Assembly: GCA_002448305.1 (NCBI GenBank)
Contig: DJWY01000009.1
Coordinates: forward strand, 1-17,852
Direction: 5' to 3'
DNA: 17,852 nucleotides
DNA from: Selenomonadales bacterium UBA7018
Lineage (GTDB): Bacteria > Bacillota > Negativicutes > Selenomonadales > Selenomonadaceae
This document shows, one piece after another, positions 7,366 to 14,380 of the stretch. The translations under genes were made by a program, and so were the position numbers. The notes beneath the pieces were generated by a model that saw only the letters and a list, made by a program, of their open reading frames with translations, did no database searches and had not been told where the DNA came from. How positions within the stretch are numbered: position 1 is the stretch's first letter; each line of letters begins with the position of its first letter.

Positions 7366-8223
7366 TCAAAAATCGCCCGCATTGGCTTTTTTGCTCGCTA
7401 AAATATTTTCCACAGCCTCAAATACTAAATTTTTGTCGAGTTCGTCGACTTTTAGCCGCGCCGCTTTGAATGCCGCATTTAAAATCGCGTTTGATATGTC
7501 CGAACCGCTTATCCCGTCGAATTTCTTCGCCAGTTCGTCGAAATCTAGGTTATTCGGCACTTCCAAAGGCGTATACATGCGCCAAAGTCGTTTCCGGCAC
7601 GCTTCATCGGGCAAACTGAACTTTATATGCATTGAAATTCGCCGCATAAACGCCGCGTCGAAGTTTTCGATAAAATTTGTGGCGAAAATTATAAAATCTT
7701 GGTACTCATTCATGAGCATTAGCATTACCGAGCGCGTTTGATTGACGCTAACATCAACTGCTTGCGTCATATTCGTTACGCGCTTGCTTAAAATCGCGTC
7801 CGCTTCGTCGAAAAATAAAATGCTGTTCGATTTTTGCGCCGCCTCGAACGCTTTACGGATATTTTTCGGCGTTTCGCCCACAAATTTTGATTCTATGTCC
7901 GCATAATTCACGATTAAAATTTTTCTGCCTAAATTTTTTGCGATTGCGTGCGCCGCCATAGTTTTTCCGGTTCCTGGCGCGCCGTAAAGATTTATTCCGA
8001 TTCTGCGCGAAAATTTATGCGTTTTTTTGAATCCCCACAGCTCAAAAACTCGATGAGAGTTGTCCGCGTAGGTTGCGACGTCCAAAATCTGATTTTTAAC
8101 GTCGTCGGGCAAAATTATTTCGTCCAAAGACCATTTTGGCTCCTCTGGAATGAAAATTTCTTCAATCGGTTCGATTTTTTCCATTTTCGGCGCGTCGGAC
8201 GCTTTTTTAGGTTGTATCGGCAT
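7366..8223 (-). CDS. AAA-family ATPase, single AAA module
   Basis: This 285-residue protein is essentially one classical AAA module. Walker A is GAPGTGKT (81-88), Walker B is ILFFDEAD (135-142), the sensor-1 Asn is N183 (FATN), and the arginine fingers are R194-R195 (FMRRIS). The pore loop ESKFVGETPKN (111-121) and the C-terminal helical lid with DGISGSDISNA follow. The layout resembles Vps4/FtsH/Bcs1-type AAA proteins, which act as hexamers that pull on or remodel protein substrates. There is no protease, membrane or substrate-binding domain; only ~40 mostly charged, proline-rich residues precede the module. ATG 8223 has AAGGA about 10 bases upstream. It converges on mqsR-mqsA and lies alone, so neither substrate nor pathway can be named. 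Confidence 0.85.
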   Translation of the reverse strand: MPIQPKKASDAPKMEKIEPIEEIFIPEEPKWSLDEIILPDDVKNQILDVATYADNSHRVFELWGFKKTHKFSRRIGINLYGAPGTGKTMAAHAIAKNLGRKILIVNYADIESKFVGETPKNIRKAFEAAQKSNSILFFDEADAILSKRVTNMTQAVDVSVNQTRSVMLMLMNEYQDFIIFATNFIENFDAAFMRRISMHIKFSLPDEACRKRLWRMYTPLEVPNNLDFDELAKKFDGISGSDISNAILNAAFKAARLKVDELDKNLVFEAVENILASKKANAGDF

Positions 8224-8251
8224 GTTTTAAAGTTCCTTAAGTTTTATTTTC

Positions 8252-8257
8252 ATTATA
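8252..8257 (-). promoter_or_regulatory. -10 element of the AAA ATPase gene
   Basis: A perfect TATAAT lies on the minus strand 29 bases before the ATG. No convincing -35 is found 16-18 bases upstream, where the repeat cluster begins. Confidence 0.4.
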
Positions 8258-8276
8258 AATCATGCGTCAAGGGTGA

Positions 8277-8366
8277 TTTGAGCGTTTAAAATCGATTTGA
8301 AGCGAGTTTGAGCGAAAAATTTTGGTTTGAAGCGAGTTTGAGCGGCTTGAAAGCGTTTTGAAATGG
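8277..8366. repeat. Three 30-bp tandem units starting TTTGAGCG
   Basis: Units start at 8277, 8307 and 8337, each opening with TTTGAGCG. The first two share TTTGAAGCGAG at their 3' ends; the third is degenerate. The longest exact copy is the 19-base TTTGAAGCGAGTTTGAGCG at 8296-8314 and 8326-8344. This lies in the 323-base gene-free gap 8224-8546, which otherwise holds only the AAA promoter, the polA terminator and three related inverted repeats. Confidence 0.8.
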
Positions 8367-8394
8367 TTTTGAGGGAGGTTTTGAGGCGCGGAAG

Positions 8395-8420
8395 TAAAAT
8401 TCCGTTTAAGCGGAATTTTA
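8395..8420. repeat. Perfect 10-bp inverted repeat, loop TTTAAG
   Basis: TAAAATTCCG (8395-8404) pairs perfectly with CGGAATTTTA (8411-8420) around TTTAAG. It lacks a T-run beyond the stem on either strand, so it is a poor terminator. It shares the core CCGTTTRAGCGG with the hairpin at 8529-8546. Confidence 0.8.
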
Positions 8421-8462
8421 AGATGTAAAAAATGGCGTGGTGATGCGGGTTTTTCGGGGCAT

Positions 8463-8487
8463 AAAAAAAACGCCCTATTTTTGGGGC
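8463..8487 (-). terminator. Intrinsic terminator downstream of polA
   Basis: On the minus strand GCCC(C) (8487-8483) pairs with (A)GGGC (8476-8472) around an A-rich loop, followed by eight T. It lies 60 bases after the polA stop. Confidence 0.75.
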
Positions 8488-8508
8488 AAATTTTTGAGGG
8501 CAAAATGG

Positions 8509-8546
8509 AAATTTCGTTTAACCGGAATTTTCCGTTTGAGCGGAAA
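8509..8546. repeat. Two adjoining inverted repeats at the polA 3' end
   Basis: AAATTTCG (8509-8516) pairs with CGGAATTT (8523-8530), and TTTCCG (8529-8534) with CGGAAA (8541-8546), around loops TTTAAC and TTTGAG. They are degenerate relatives of the hairpin at 8395-8420. The second abuts the polA stop codon. Confidence 0.65.
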
Positions 8547-11039
8547 TTATTTAGCGAGCGACCAATTTATTCCGTGATGAACGTCGACGACGAGCGGGAC
8601 GGCGAGCCGAGCGACATTTTCCATAGAATCGCGGAGAATTTTAGTTACGGCGGCGAGTTCGGCGGATTTCGCCTCAAGAACTAATTCGTCATGGACTTGA
8701 ATAATGATTCTGCTATCGAAACCTTGCAAATTTTCTTCGGCGCGAATCATCGCGAGCTTAATAATATCGGCGGCACTGCCCTGAATGGGCGTATTCATCG
8801 CCATGCGCTCGGAATTGGAGCGGATATTGAAATTTTTGCTGTTAATCGTGTCCAAAACCCTGCGCCGCCCGAACATAGTGGTAACGAAGCCGTGCAAATG
8901 TGCTTGCGCGACGGTTGCGTCAAGAAAATCTTTAACTTTTGGGTAACGGTCGAAATATTTGGCGATATATTCGCCGGCTTCCCTGCGACTGATATGCAAA
9001 TCCTGCGAAAGCCCGTAATCGCTCATTCCGTAAACGATACCGAAGTTTACAGCCTTAGCTTTTCGGCGCAAATCGGGCGTCACATCGTCAATCGGCACGC
9101 CGAAGACTTCGGAAGCGGTTCTGGCGTGAATATCCTGCCCTTTAATGAACGCATCGATTAAATTTTCGTCGCCGGACATGTGCGCGAGCAAACGGAGTTC
9201 AATTTGCGAGTAATCGGCGGACAAAATGCAGTCGAAACCGTTTCCAGGCACAAAAAGAGCGCGAATTTCCTTTCCTTCGTCGGTTCGGACGGGAATATTT
9301 TGCAAATTTGGGTCGGAGCTGGACAATCTGCCGGTCGCGGTGACGGTTTGATTAAAATTCGTGTGAATTCTGCCGTCGCGCCCGATTAACTTAGAAATTC
9401 CGTCGAGATAAGTAGATTTTAGCTTAGAAAGGGCGCGGAAATTTAAAATTTCGAAAATAATCGGGTGAAGCGGCTTAATTTCCTCCAAAACTTCGGCGTT
9501 TGTAGAAAAACCGGTTTTAGTTTTCTTAACGGCGGGCAATTTAAGCTTAACGAACAAAATATCTGCGAGTTGTTGCGGAGAATTGATATTAAACGATTCT
9601 TGGGCGAGATTATAGATATTTTTTTCGAGAGCGGCAATTTTTTCAGACATTTGGGCGGATTTTTGTTCTAAACTGGCTTTATCGACGAAAACGCCGCGCA
9701 ATTCCATATTAGCGAGGACTTTAGCGAGCGGAAGTTCCATTTCTTGATAAAGTTTCATTAAATCGGCGTCTAAAAGCCTTTTTTCGTAGTTTGGAGCGAC
9801 TTTTTCAAAGGTCGTGACGGTTTCTGCCAAATCATTCCTAATTCCTAATTCCTCATTCCTAATTGCCTTGCCGCGTTCGGGGTAGAGCAGGTAATAAATC
9901 AAGTCTAGGTCGAAAATTTTATCAAGATTAGCGATTTGGAAGGCGTGAAGATAATTTTTTAAGCTGTTGAGGACGATTTGCCCGTTGAAAGTGTTAAAAA
10001 TTGTTTGAATGTCATCGCGAGAGGCGGAAAAGACATCGCCGCCGAAAATTTTAACGGAAAAGTGGCGCAAACCGCTTTCCGCGATAGAAATTTTATCAGC
10101 GGCGGCAATTTTATCGAAATCGATGGGCAAAGTAGCGATTTGGGGCTTAGAAATGGTGATTGGGGAGAAAAGAGAGCCGACGCCGAAGAATTTATGAATA
10201 GATTGCTTAAGTTTATTGAGAGCGTAGCGGTTACAGAAGTCATCGAGGCGGTCTAAATCGGGTTTAACGTCGAAATCGGGCGGATTGAAAGTAATTTCGG
10301 GCACATCGCAGATAATTTTAGCTAATTTTTTGCTAAGGGTAGCATTTTGGGCGAAATTTTCGAGAGATTTACGCGCTTTAGTGATTTTAATATCTGCGCG
10401 GTGTTGTAGGACGTTTTCGAGGGTTCCGAACTGTTTAATGAGAGAAATTGCGGTTTTCGGACCGATATTTGGGACGCCGGGAATATTATCGGAAGAATCG
10501 CCGCATAAACCTTTAAAATCGACGAGCAAAGGGGGTTCAAAGCCGTATTCGTCGAAAAATTTTTGTTCGTCGTAGGTTTCGACGGCGGATTTTTTATTTA
10601 AAAGGACTTTAACGTTAGAATTTATGAGTTGGAGTGCGTCGCGGTCGCCGGTGAGGATATTTACGGCAAAATTTTGGCAAGAAAGGGCGGTAAGGGTGCC
10701 GATAACGTCATCAGCCTCGAAATTTGGAGCGGCGCAAGTTTTTATACCTAAAAGATTGATGAATTCGTTAAAAATGGGTAGTTGAGCGGCGAGATCGTCG
10801 GGCATTTGGGGTCGATTAGCCTTATAATCGGAAAAAATATCGTTGCGGAAAGTTTTTTTAGCGGAATCGAGCGCGATAGCGACTAAATCTGGGGAAAAAT
10901 CGCGCAAAGTTTTAATAATAATGTTAGCGAAGCCCATAACCGCGCCTGTAGGTTCGCCGGTAGGGGCGGTTAAGCTGGGCATAGCGTAAAAAGCGCGATA
11001 AAAAATGCTGCTAGCGTCGATAATCAGAAATTTTTTCAT
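8547..11039 (-). CDS. polA: DNA polymerase I (5' nuclease plus polymerase; proofreading site lost)
   Basis: PolA fills gaps and removes RNA primers in replication and repair. The 830-residue protein has an N-terminal 5' nuclease with acidic metal sites (FEADDVIG 107-114, TGDRDALQL 130-138, GDSSDNIPG 180-188 before the helix-hairpin-helix). Its C-terminal polymerase has motif A ADYSQIELR (608-616), the O-helix pattern R658-K662-F666-Y670, and motif C QVHDELVLE (781-789). The middle 3'-5' exonuclease-like domain (about 300-420) lacks the catalytic DxE and later acidic residues, as in Bacillus and Thermus enzymes, so proofreading is not expected. A short low-complexity insert, IRNEELGIRN (393-402), is encoded by a heptanucleotide repeat. 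GAGGAG precedes the ATG, which overlaps the upstream L,D-transpeptidase stop (ATGA). Confidence 0.97.
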   Translation of the reverse strand: MKKFLIIDASSIFYRAFYAMPSLTAPTGEPTGAVMGFANIIIKTLRDFSPDLVAIALDSAKKTFRNDIFSDYKANRPQMPDDLAAQLPIFNEFINLLGIKTCAAPNFEADDVIGTLTALSCQNFAVNILTGDRDALQLINSNVKVLLNKKSAVETYDEQKFFDEYGFEPPLLVDFKGLCGDSSDNIPGVPNIGPKTAISLIKQFGTLENVLQHRADIKITKARKSLENFAQNATLSKKLAKIICDVPEITFNPPDFDVKPDLDRLDDFCNRYALNKLKQSIHKFFGVGSLFSPITISKPQIATLPIDFDKIAAADKISIAESGLRHFSVKIFGGDVFSASRDDIQTIFNTFNGQIVLNSLKNYLHAFQIANLDKIFDLDLIYYLLYPERGKAIRNEELGIRNDLAETVTTFEKVAPNYEKRLLDADLMKLYQEMELPLAKVLANMELRGVFVDKASLEQKSAQMSEKIAALEKNIYNLAQESFNINSPQQLADILFVKLKLPAVKKTKTGFSTNAEVLEEIKPLHPIIFEILNFRALSKLKSTYLDGISKLIGRDGRIHTNFNQTVTATGRLSSSDPNLQNIPVRTDEGKEIRALFVPGNGFDCILSADYSQIELRLLAHMSGDENLIDAFIKGQDIHARTASEVFGVPIDDVTPDLRRKAKAVNFGIVYGMSDYGLSQDLHISRREAGEYIAKYFDRYPKVKDFLDATVAQAHLHGFVTTMFGRRRVLDTINSKNFNIRSNSERMAMNTPIQGSAADIIKLAMIRAEENLQGFDSRIIIQVHDELVLEAKSAELAAVTKILRDSMENVARLAVPLVVDVHHGINWSLAK
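9834..9864. repeat. Heptanucleotide tandem repeat (ATTCCTA) inside polA
   Basis: Four tandem 7-base units ATTCCTA, ATTCCTA, ATTCCTC, ATTCCTA plus a partial ATT. On the coding strand they read as an IRNEELG-type heptapeptide, so three units keep frame (21 bases). The insert lies in the non-catalytic region between the degenerate exonuclease and the polymerase domain. Confidence 0.85.
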
Positions 11040-12292
11040 AAGTTCGGCTCCTCGTTGGTTTTGGGTTGAGTTTCAGCGATTTTTTCAGTGGAATTGGAAT
11101 TTTCTTGGTTATTTGGTTCGACGGTAGGAATTTTTTCGTCAGAAACGGGAGTTTCTTTGATTTCGGGTTCAGCAGTGGGGATTTTTTCATCAGAAACGAG
11201 AGTTTCCTTGATTTTTGTTTTGGAGTCGGGGATTTCGTCGGATTTAGGCTCTTCAAAAGGTTTTTCGACGACGGAATTAGGTTTTTTGCGTTTTTTATCG
11301 TCCTTAGGCTTATCTGGGGTGGTTGGAGTGGTTATAGGCATAGATTTAAAGCGAAAAAGTTTTTTGCCGCCAACGCCGGTCTGCAAACCGCCTTCAATGT
11401 TGAATAAAATCATTGCGTCATCAGCGTTACAATAAAGTTGCCCTTTTCGTTCGTAGCAAATGACTTTACCGAACTTACTTTTAAGGCTAGCTTCGGTTTT
11501 ATTCCATTCGAGCTTCATGCGGAGAATTTTGGCAATAGGGACGGCGGGCAGATAAGAAATACCGTCGCGCAGGACGGCTTTAGCGTAAAATCTGGTATTA
11601 TTAGCGTCGGTGGGCTGAGCGAGTTCGTCATTGACTTCGACGTTATAAGGTTTGCCGATAAAAGTTGGCTCACCGTCGGCGGCCTCGATTTTCTGAGAAA
11701 TATCGTATTCGCTCTCGAAGGGCAGGACGCCGAAAGGCTCAAGCCATTTAGTCACGTCGGCGACGGTGACAGTTTGCATGCCGTAGCCGTCAGGATAAAT
11801 ATAATAAACGACGTCATCATCGGGGGATTTTTCGACGACGACGCGATTATAAGTGATTTCGACGGGCGTCCCGACTTCGACGGCGTCAAAAAGTTCCTCA
11901 ACGTCGCGTTCGTTCATGCGGATACAGCCGTTGGAGACGTAGCCGCCGATACTTTCGGGGCGATTAGTGCCGTGAATGCCGTAGTTACCCCAAATTTGCA
12001 TCCAGCGATAGCCGAGCGGATTATCCGGACCGGAAGGAACTTCAAATTCTGGGTCGTCGGGGTCAATCCATGACGGATTAATTTCCTTAGCGGTGATAGT
12101 GTAATAGCCGGTCGGCGTGGGCGTGCTCACCTTTCCCAAGCCCAAATGATACATCGCGACGCGAACATTATCATCATAAAGAAGCATAAGGCGGCTTGCC
12201 GAGTTGATATAAATTTTCTTTTCAGCGGAAACCGGCGCGGCGAGCAAACTTAAGATAAAAATAATTGCCGTGAAAAATTTCAACGCGCTCAT
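11036..12292 (-). CDS. Secreted L,D-transpeptidase (YkuD) with a long charged C-terminal tail
   Basis: L,D-transpeptidases form 3-3 peptidoglycan cross-links or attach proteins to the wall, outside the membrane. The 418-residue protein has a signal peptide (hydrophobic ~6-20, likely cleavage after VSA at 23), then a YkuD domain (about 25-155) with His107 (IHGTN) and SNGCIRM (120-126) holding the catalytic Cys123. Residues about 215-300 resemble a copper-amine-oxidase N-terminal-like (PF07833-type) domain (AVLRDGISYLPAVPIAKIL). The last ~110 residues are a Pro/Lys/Glu-rich, probably disordered tail with a repeated 17-residue unit. ATG 12292 follows AAAGGAAG. The stop overlaps the polA start by 4 bases, so polA is probably co-transcribed and translationally coupled, although the functions are unrelated. 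Confidence 0.92.
   Translation of the reverse strand: MSALKFFTAIIFILSLLAAPVSAEKKIYINSASRLMLLYDDNVRVAMYHLGLGKVSTPTPTGYYTITAKEINPSWIDPDDPEFEVPSGPDNPLGYRWMQIWGNYGIHGTNRPESIGGYVSNGCIRMNERDVEELFDAVEVGTPVEITYNRVVVEKSPDDDVVYYIYPDGYGMQTVTVADVTKWLEPFGVLPFESEYDISQKIEAADGEPTFIGKPYNVEVNDELAQPTDANNTRFYAKAVLRDGISYLPAVPIAKILRMKLEWNKTEASLKSKFGKVICYERKGQLYCNADDAMILFNIEGGLQTGVGGKKLFRFKSMPITTPTTPDKPKDDKKRKKPNSVVEKPFEEPKSDEIPDSKTKIKETLVSDEKIPTAEPEIKETPVSDEKIPTVEPNNQENSNSTEKIAETQPKTNEEPNL
11115..11216. repeat. Two 51-bp tandem units in the L,D-transpeptidase tail
   Basis: Units 11115-11165 and 11166-11216 encode 17-residue copies of the type IKETxVSDEKIPTxEP. The base differences are few, which suggests a fairly recent in-frame duplication. 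Confidence 0.85.
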
Positions 12293-12328
12293 CTTGATAC
12301 ATCTTCCTTTCTGGAAATATTTTTCGCC

Positions 12329-12337
12329 AATATATCA
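12329..12337 (-). promoter_or_regulatory. Candidate extended -10 promoter of the L,D-transpeptidase-polA pair
   Basis: The minus strand reads TGATATATT, fitting TGnTATAAT with one mismatch, 36 bases before the ATG. No good -35 is visible. Confidence 0.4.
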
Positions 12338-12353
12338 AGCCTTGCTGAAAAAA

Positions 12354-12392
12354 TTATAAAAAAATCCCGCTTAGCGAAGGTCGCCGAGCGAG
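12354..12392 (-). terminator. Intrinsic terminator of the DUF47 gene
   Basis: On the minus strand CTCGCT...GCGA (from 12392-12387) folds back on TCGC...AGCGGG (to 12366), with one internal mismatch and a CCT loop, followed by ATTTTTTTA. It starts 8 bases after the stop codon. Confidence 0.8.
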
Positions 12393-12400
12393 CAAAAGTT

Positions 12401-13057
12401 TTAAGCGTATTTCATGACGACGCCGCGAATCATATCGCCAACTTTCTTTGTATGGTCTAAAGCTTCTTCCACGTCCTCTAAAATATCTTTCCACTTGATA
12501 AGATGAATGACGGCGCGGCTTGCTCCGTGTTCCCTAGCCGCCTCCGCCGCTTCCTCAAAAAGAATTCCAATATCTGCGCGGTAAATCAAATCGCCGCGAC
12601 TTTCATTATCCGAAATTTTATGAACGGCGTCGAGAATTTCGCGCTGATTTTTTTTGACATCGTTTAGGAGTTTAAACGCCTTAACTAATTCGTTGGTGCT
12701 GTCTAGCAAAAGTTTCGTCAAAGCGTGCGAACGTTTGGTAGCGTGCCCCGCGTGATACATAATTATTCGTTGCAACGCGCCCTGCATCATGTCGACGCCG
12801 TTAGCGAGTTCGCTAGCTATTGAAAAAATATCTTCGCGGTCAATGGGCGTTATGAAACTCAAATTCAACTTGTTGATAATTTTTTCGTTGACTTCGTCGG
12901 CGGCGGATTCCAAGCCCAAAATGTCTTCAATACGTTCCAAAGATTTATTCGGGTCTTTAATCACGTCGTCTAGAAGCACCGCGCCCAAATGAAAAAACTT
13001 CGCGTTCTCCAAAAATAAATCGAAAAATTCCGTGTCCTTGCGAGAGAAATTAAACAT
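12401..13057 (-). CDS. DUF47 family (PhoU-like) protein
   Basis: The 218-residue, all-helical protein matches the DUF47/PhoU-like family: an N-terminal FDLFLENAKFFHLGAVLLDD, IKDPNKSLERIEDILGLESAADE, a central INKLNLSFITPIDREDIFSIASELANGVDMM and a C-terminal IKWKDILEDVEEALDHTKKVGDMI. The paired acidic/His helices of this family bind metal clusters. DUF47 proteins usually sit next to PiT-type phosphate transporters and are thought to modulate them, but here no transporter gene is adjacent and the gene has its own promoter and terminator. I chose ATG 13057 because AAGGAG lies 8 bases upstream; a longer in-frame start at 13084 lies on the promoter -10. Confidence 0.88.
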   Translation of the reverse strand: MFNFSRKDTEFFDLFLENAKFFHLGAVLLDDVIKDPNKSLERIEDILGLESAADEVNEKIINKLNLSFITPIDREDIFSIASELANGVDMMQGALQRIIMYHAGHATKRSHALTKLLLDSTNELVKAFKLLNDVKKNQREILDAVHKISDNESRGDLIYRADIGILFEEAAEAAREHGASRAVIHLIKWKDILEDVEEALDHTKKVGDMIRGVVMKYA

Positions 13058-13079
13058 AAGCAATTCTCCTTTCGCGCAT

Positions 13080-13108
13080 ATCATACAGTAGCCAGCGCAC
13101 TATGTAAA
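13080..13108 (-). promoter_or_regulatory. Promoter of the DUF47 gene
   Basis: The minus strand has TTTACA (13108-13103), a 17-base spacer and TATGAT (13085-13080), each one base off consensus. Confidence 0.65.
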
Positions 13109-13136
13109 GCCGCCGAAATTTTATCACGACTAAATG

Positions 13137-13164
13137 TTGACAATTATCATTTGCGCGTTATTAT
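13137..13164 (+). promoter_or_regulatory. Promoter of ald
   Basis: A perfect TTGACA (13137-13142) is followed after 16 bases by TATTAT (13159-13164). The leader would be about 30 bases. The region 13058-13202 otherwise holds only the divergent DUF47 promoter. Confidence 0.7.
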
Positions 13165-13202
13165 GTATACAAAGAGAAAATTTTTCTAGGAGGTATAGCG
13201 TT

Positions 13203-14324
13203 ATGATTATTGGCGTATCGAAGGAAATTAAGAACAATGAAAATCGCGTTGGCTTAACGCCCGCAGGTGCTGATGCTCTTGTCAAAGCAGGTCATAAAGT
13301 TTTGGTCGAAAAGGGCGCAGGTATCGGTTCCGGTTTCGAGGACGGGGATTATACGGCGGTTGGCGCGGAAGTTGTCGCGGACAAGAAGAAAATATTCGAC
13401 GATTCCGAAATGATAATCAAAGTTAAAGAACCTCTCGAACCCGAATACGATTTCTTCCATGAGGGACAAACCCTCTTTACTTATTTGCACCTGGCACCTG
13501 AACCCGCCCTTACTAAAGCCCTGCTTGACAAAAAAGTTACGGGCATTGCCTATGAAACGGTCGTCGGTCGTGACGGCAGAAGCCTTCCTTTGCTCGCCCC
13601 AATGAGCGAAATCGCAGGTCGTATGGCTGTCCAGCTCGGTGCGCAATTCCTTGAAAGTCAGTACGGCGGACGCGGCGTTTTACTTGCGGGCGTTAGTGGC
13701 GTGGCTTCGGGACAAGTTGTCATTATCGGCGGCGGCGTAGTCGGCACGAACGCGGCGAAAATTGCACTGGGCATGAGAGCGCGTGTCACGATTATTGATT
13801 TGTCGATTGAACGCCTCCGCTATCTTGATGACATTTTCGGCGGCAAAGTTTGTACCGTCATGAGCAACAGCTACAATATCGCGCAATGGACTAAGCAAGC
13901 GGATTTACTTATTGGTGCGGTGCTCGTTCCCGGCGCGAAAACTCCGCAACTCGTGACTGAAGAAATGGTTAAGAGTATGAAGAAAGGCTCGGTTATTGTC
14001 GACGTTGCGATTGACCAGGGCGGCTCGATTGCTACTTGCGACCACGTCACAACACACAGCGACCCAACTTTTGTCAAGCATGGCGTTATCCATTATTCCG
14101 TTGCTAACATTCCCGGCGCAGTCTCCAGAACTTCGACGCTTGCGCTTACAAACGCAACGTTGCCTTATGCTTTGAAGATTGCGAGCAAAGGTTGGAAGGC
14201 GGCTTGCCAAGAAGATTGCGGACTTGCAAAAGGTCTTAATACAATTGACGGCAACCTTACTAATAAAAATGTCGCGGAGGCTCTCGGTCTCGAATACGTC
14301 GACTATGCCAAATATCTTGCGTGA
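13203..14324 (+). CDS. ald: Alanine dehydrogenase
   Basis: Ald interconverts L-alanine with pyruvate, ammonia and NADH, linking nitrogen and fermentation balance. The 373-residue length is typical. It has the substrate residues R15 (NNENRVGL), K75 (IKVKEP) and H96 (YLHLAPEP), the Rossmann glycine motif IGGGVVG (175-181), the acidic residue D199 at the end of the next strand that favours NAD over NADP, and the DVAIDQGG segment near 267-274. Pyridine nucleotide transhydrogenase alpha subunits share this fold but have extra membrane parts, and the conserved run here fits Ald better. ATG 13203 follows TAGGAGG; an upstream ATG at 13134 overlaps the promoter and is rejected. It is monocistronic with a strong terminator. 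Confidence 0.97.
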   Translation: MIIGVSKEIKNNENRVGLTPAGADALVKAGHKVLVEKGAGIGSGFEDGDYTAVGAEVVADKKKIFDDSEMIIKVKEPLEPEYDFFHEGQTLFTYLHLAPEPALTKALLDKKVTGIAYETVVGRDGRSLPLLAPMSEIAGRMAVQLGAQFLESQYGGRGVLLAGVSGVASGQVVIIGGGVVGTNAAKIALGMRARVTIIDLSIERLRYLDDIFGGKVCTVMSNSYNIAQWTKQADLLIGAVLVPGAKTPQLVTEEMVKSMKKGSVIVDVAIDQGGSIATCDHVTTHSDPTFVKHGVIHYSVANIPGAVSRTSTLALTNATLPYALKIASKGWKAACQEDCGLAKGLNTIDGNLTNKNVAEALGLEYVDYAKYLA

Positions 14325-14343
14325 TTAAATCTAAACATAGACA

Positions 14344-14380
14344 AAAAATTTGCCTGCCAAAAGCGGCAGGCATTTTTATT
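14344..14380. terminator. Bidirectional terminator between ald and ecfA2
   Basis: TGCCTGCC (14351-14358) pairs perfectly with GGCAGGCA (14365-14372) around a 6-base loop. T-rich runs follow on both strands: TTTTTATTT on plus and a T6 run on minus. It serves the convergent ald and ecfA2. Confidence 0.92.

Noticed and set aside
4082..8223. A defence island formed by the Hsp70-like, MqsR and AAA genes
   Set aside because: The three are separated by housekeeping genes, lie in different orientations with separate terminators, and show no shared regulation, so grouping them is not supported by this sequence.
8277..8366. Possible CRISPR array from the 30-base period
   Set aside because: The units are contiguous and degenerate with no unique spacers between constant repeats, and no cas genes are nearby.
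8267..8503. Minus-strand open frame of 78 codons with repeated RSNSLQ peptides
   Set aside because: It lies across the polA terminator and the tandem DNA repeats, has no ribosome binding site, and its repeats simply reflect the 30-base DNA period.
8691..9161. Long plus-strand open frame of 156 codons inside polA
   Set aside because: It is antisense to conserved polymerase coding sequence, lacks recognisable domains and is explained by codon bias of the real gene.
13134..13202. N-terminal extension of alanine dehydrogenase from an upstream ATG
   Set aside because: That ATG abuts the -35 element and has no Shine-Dalgarno, and the family begins at MIIGVSKEIK, which has TAGGAGG upstream.
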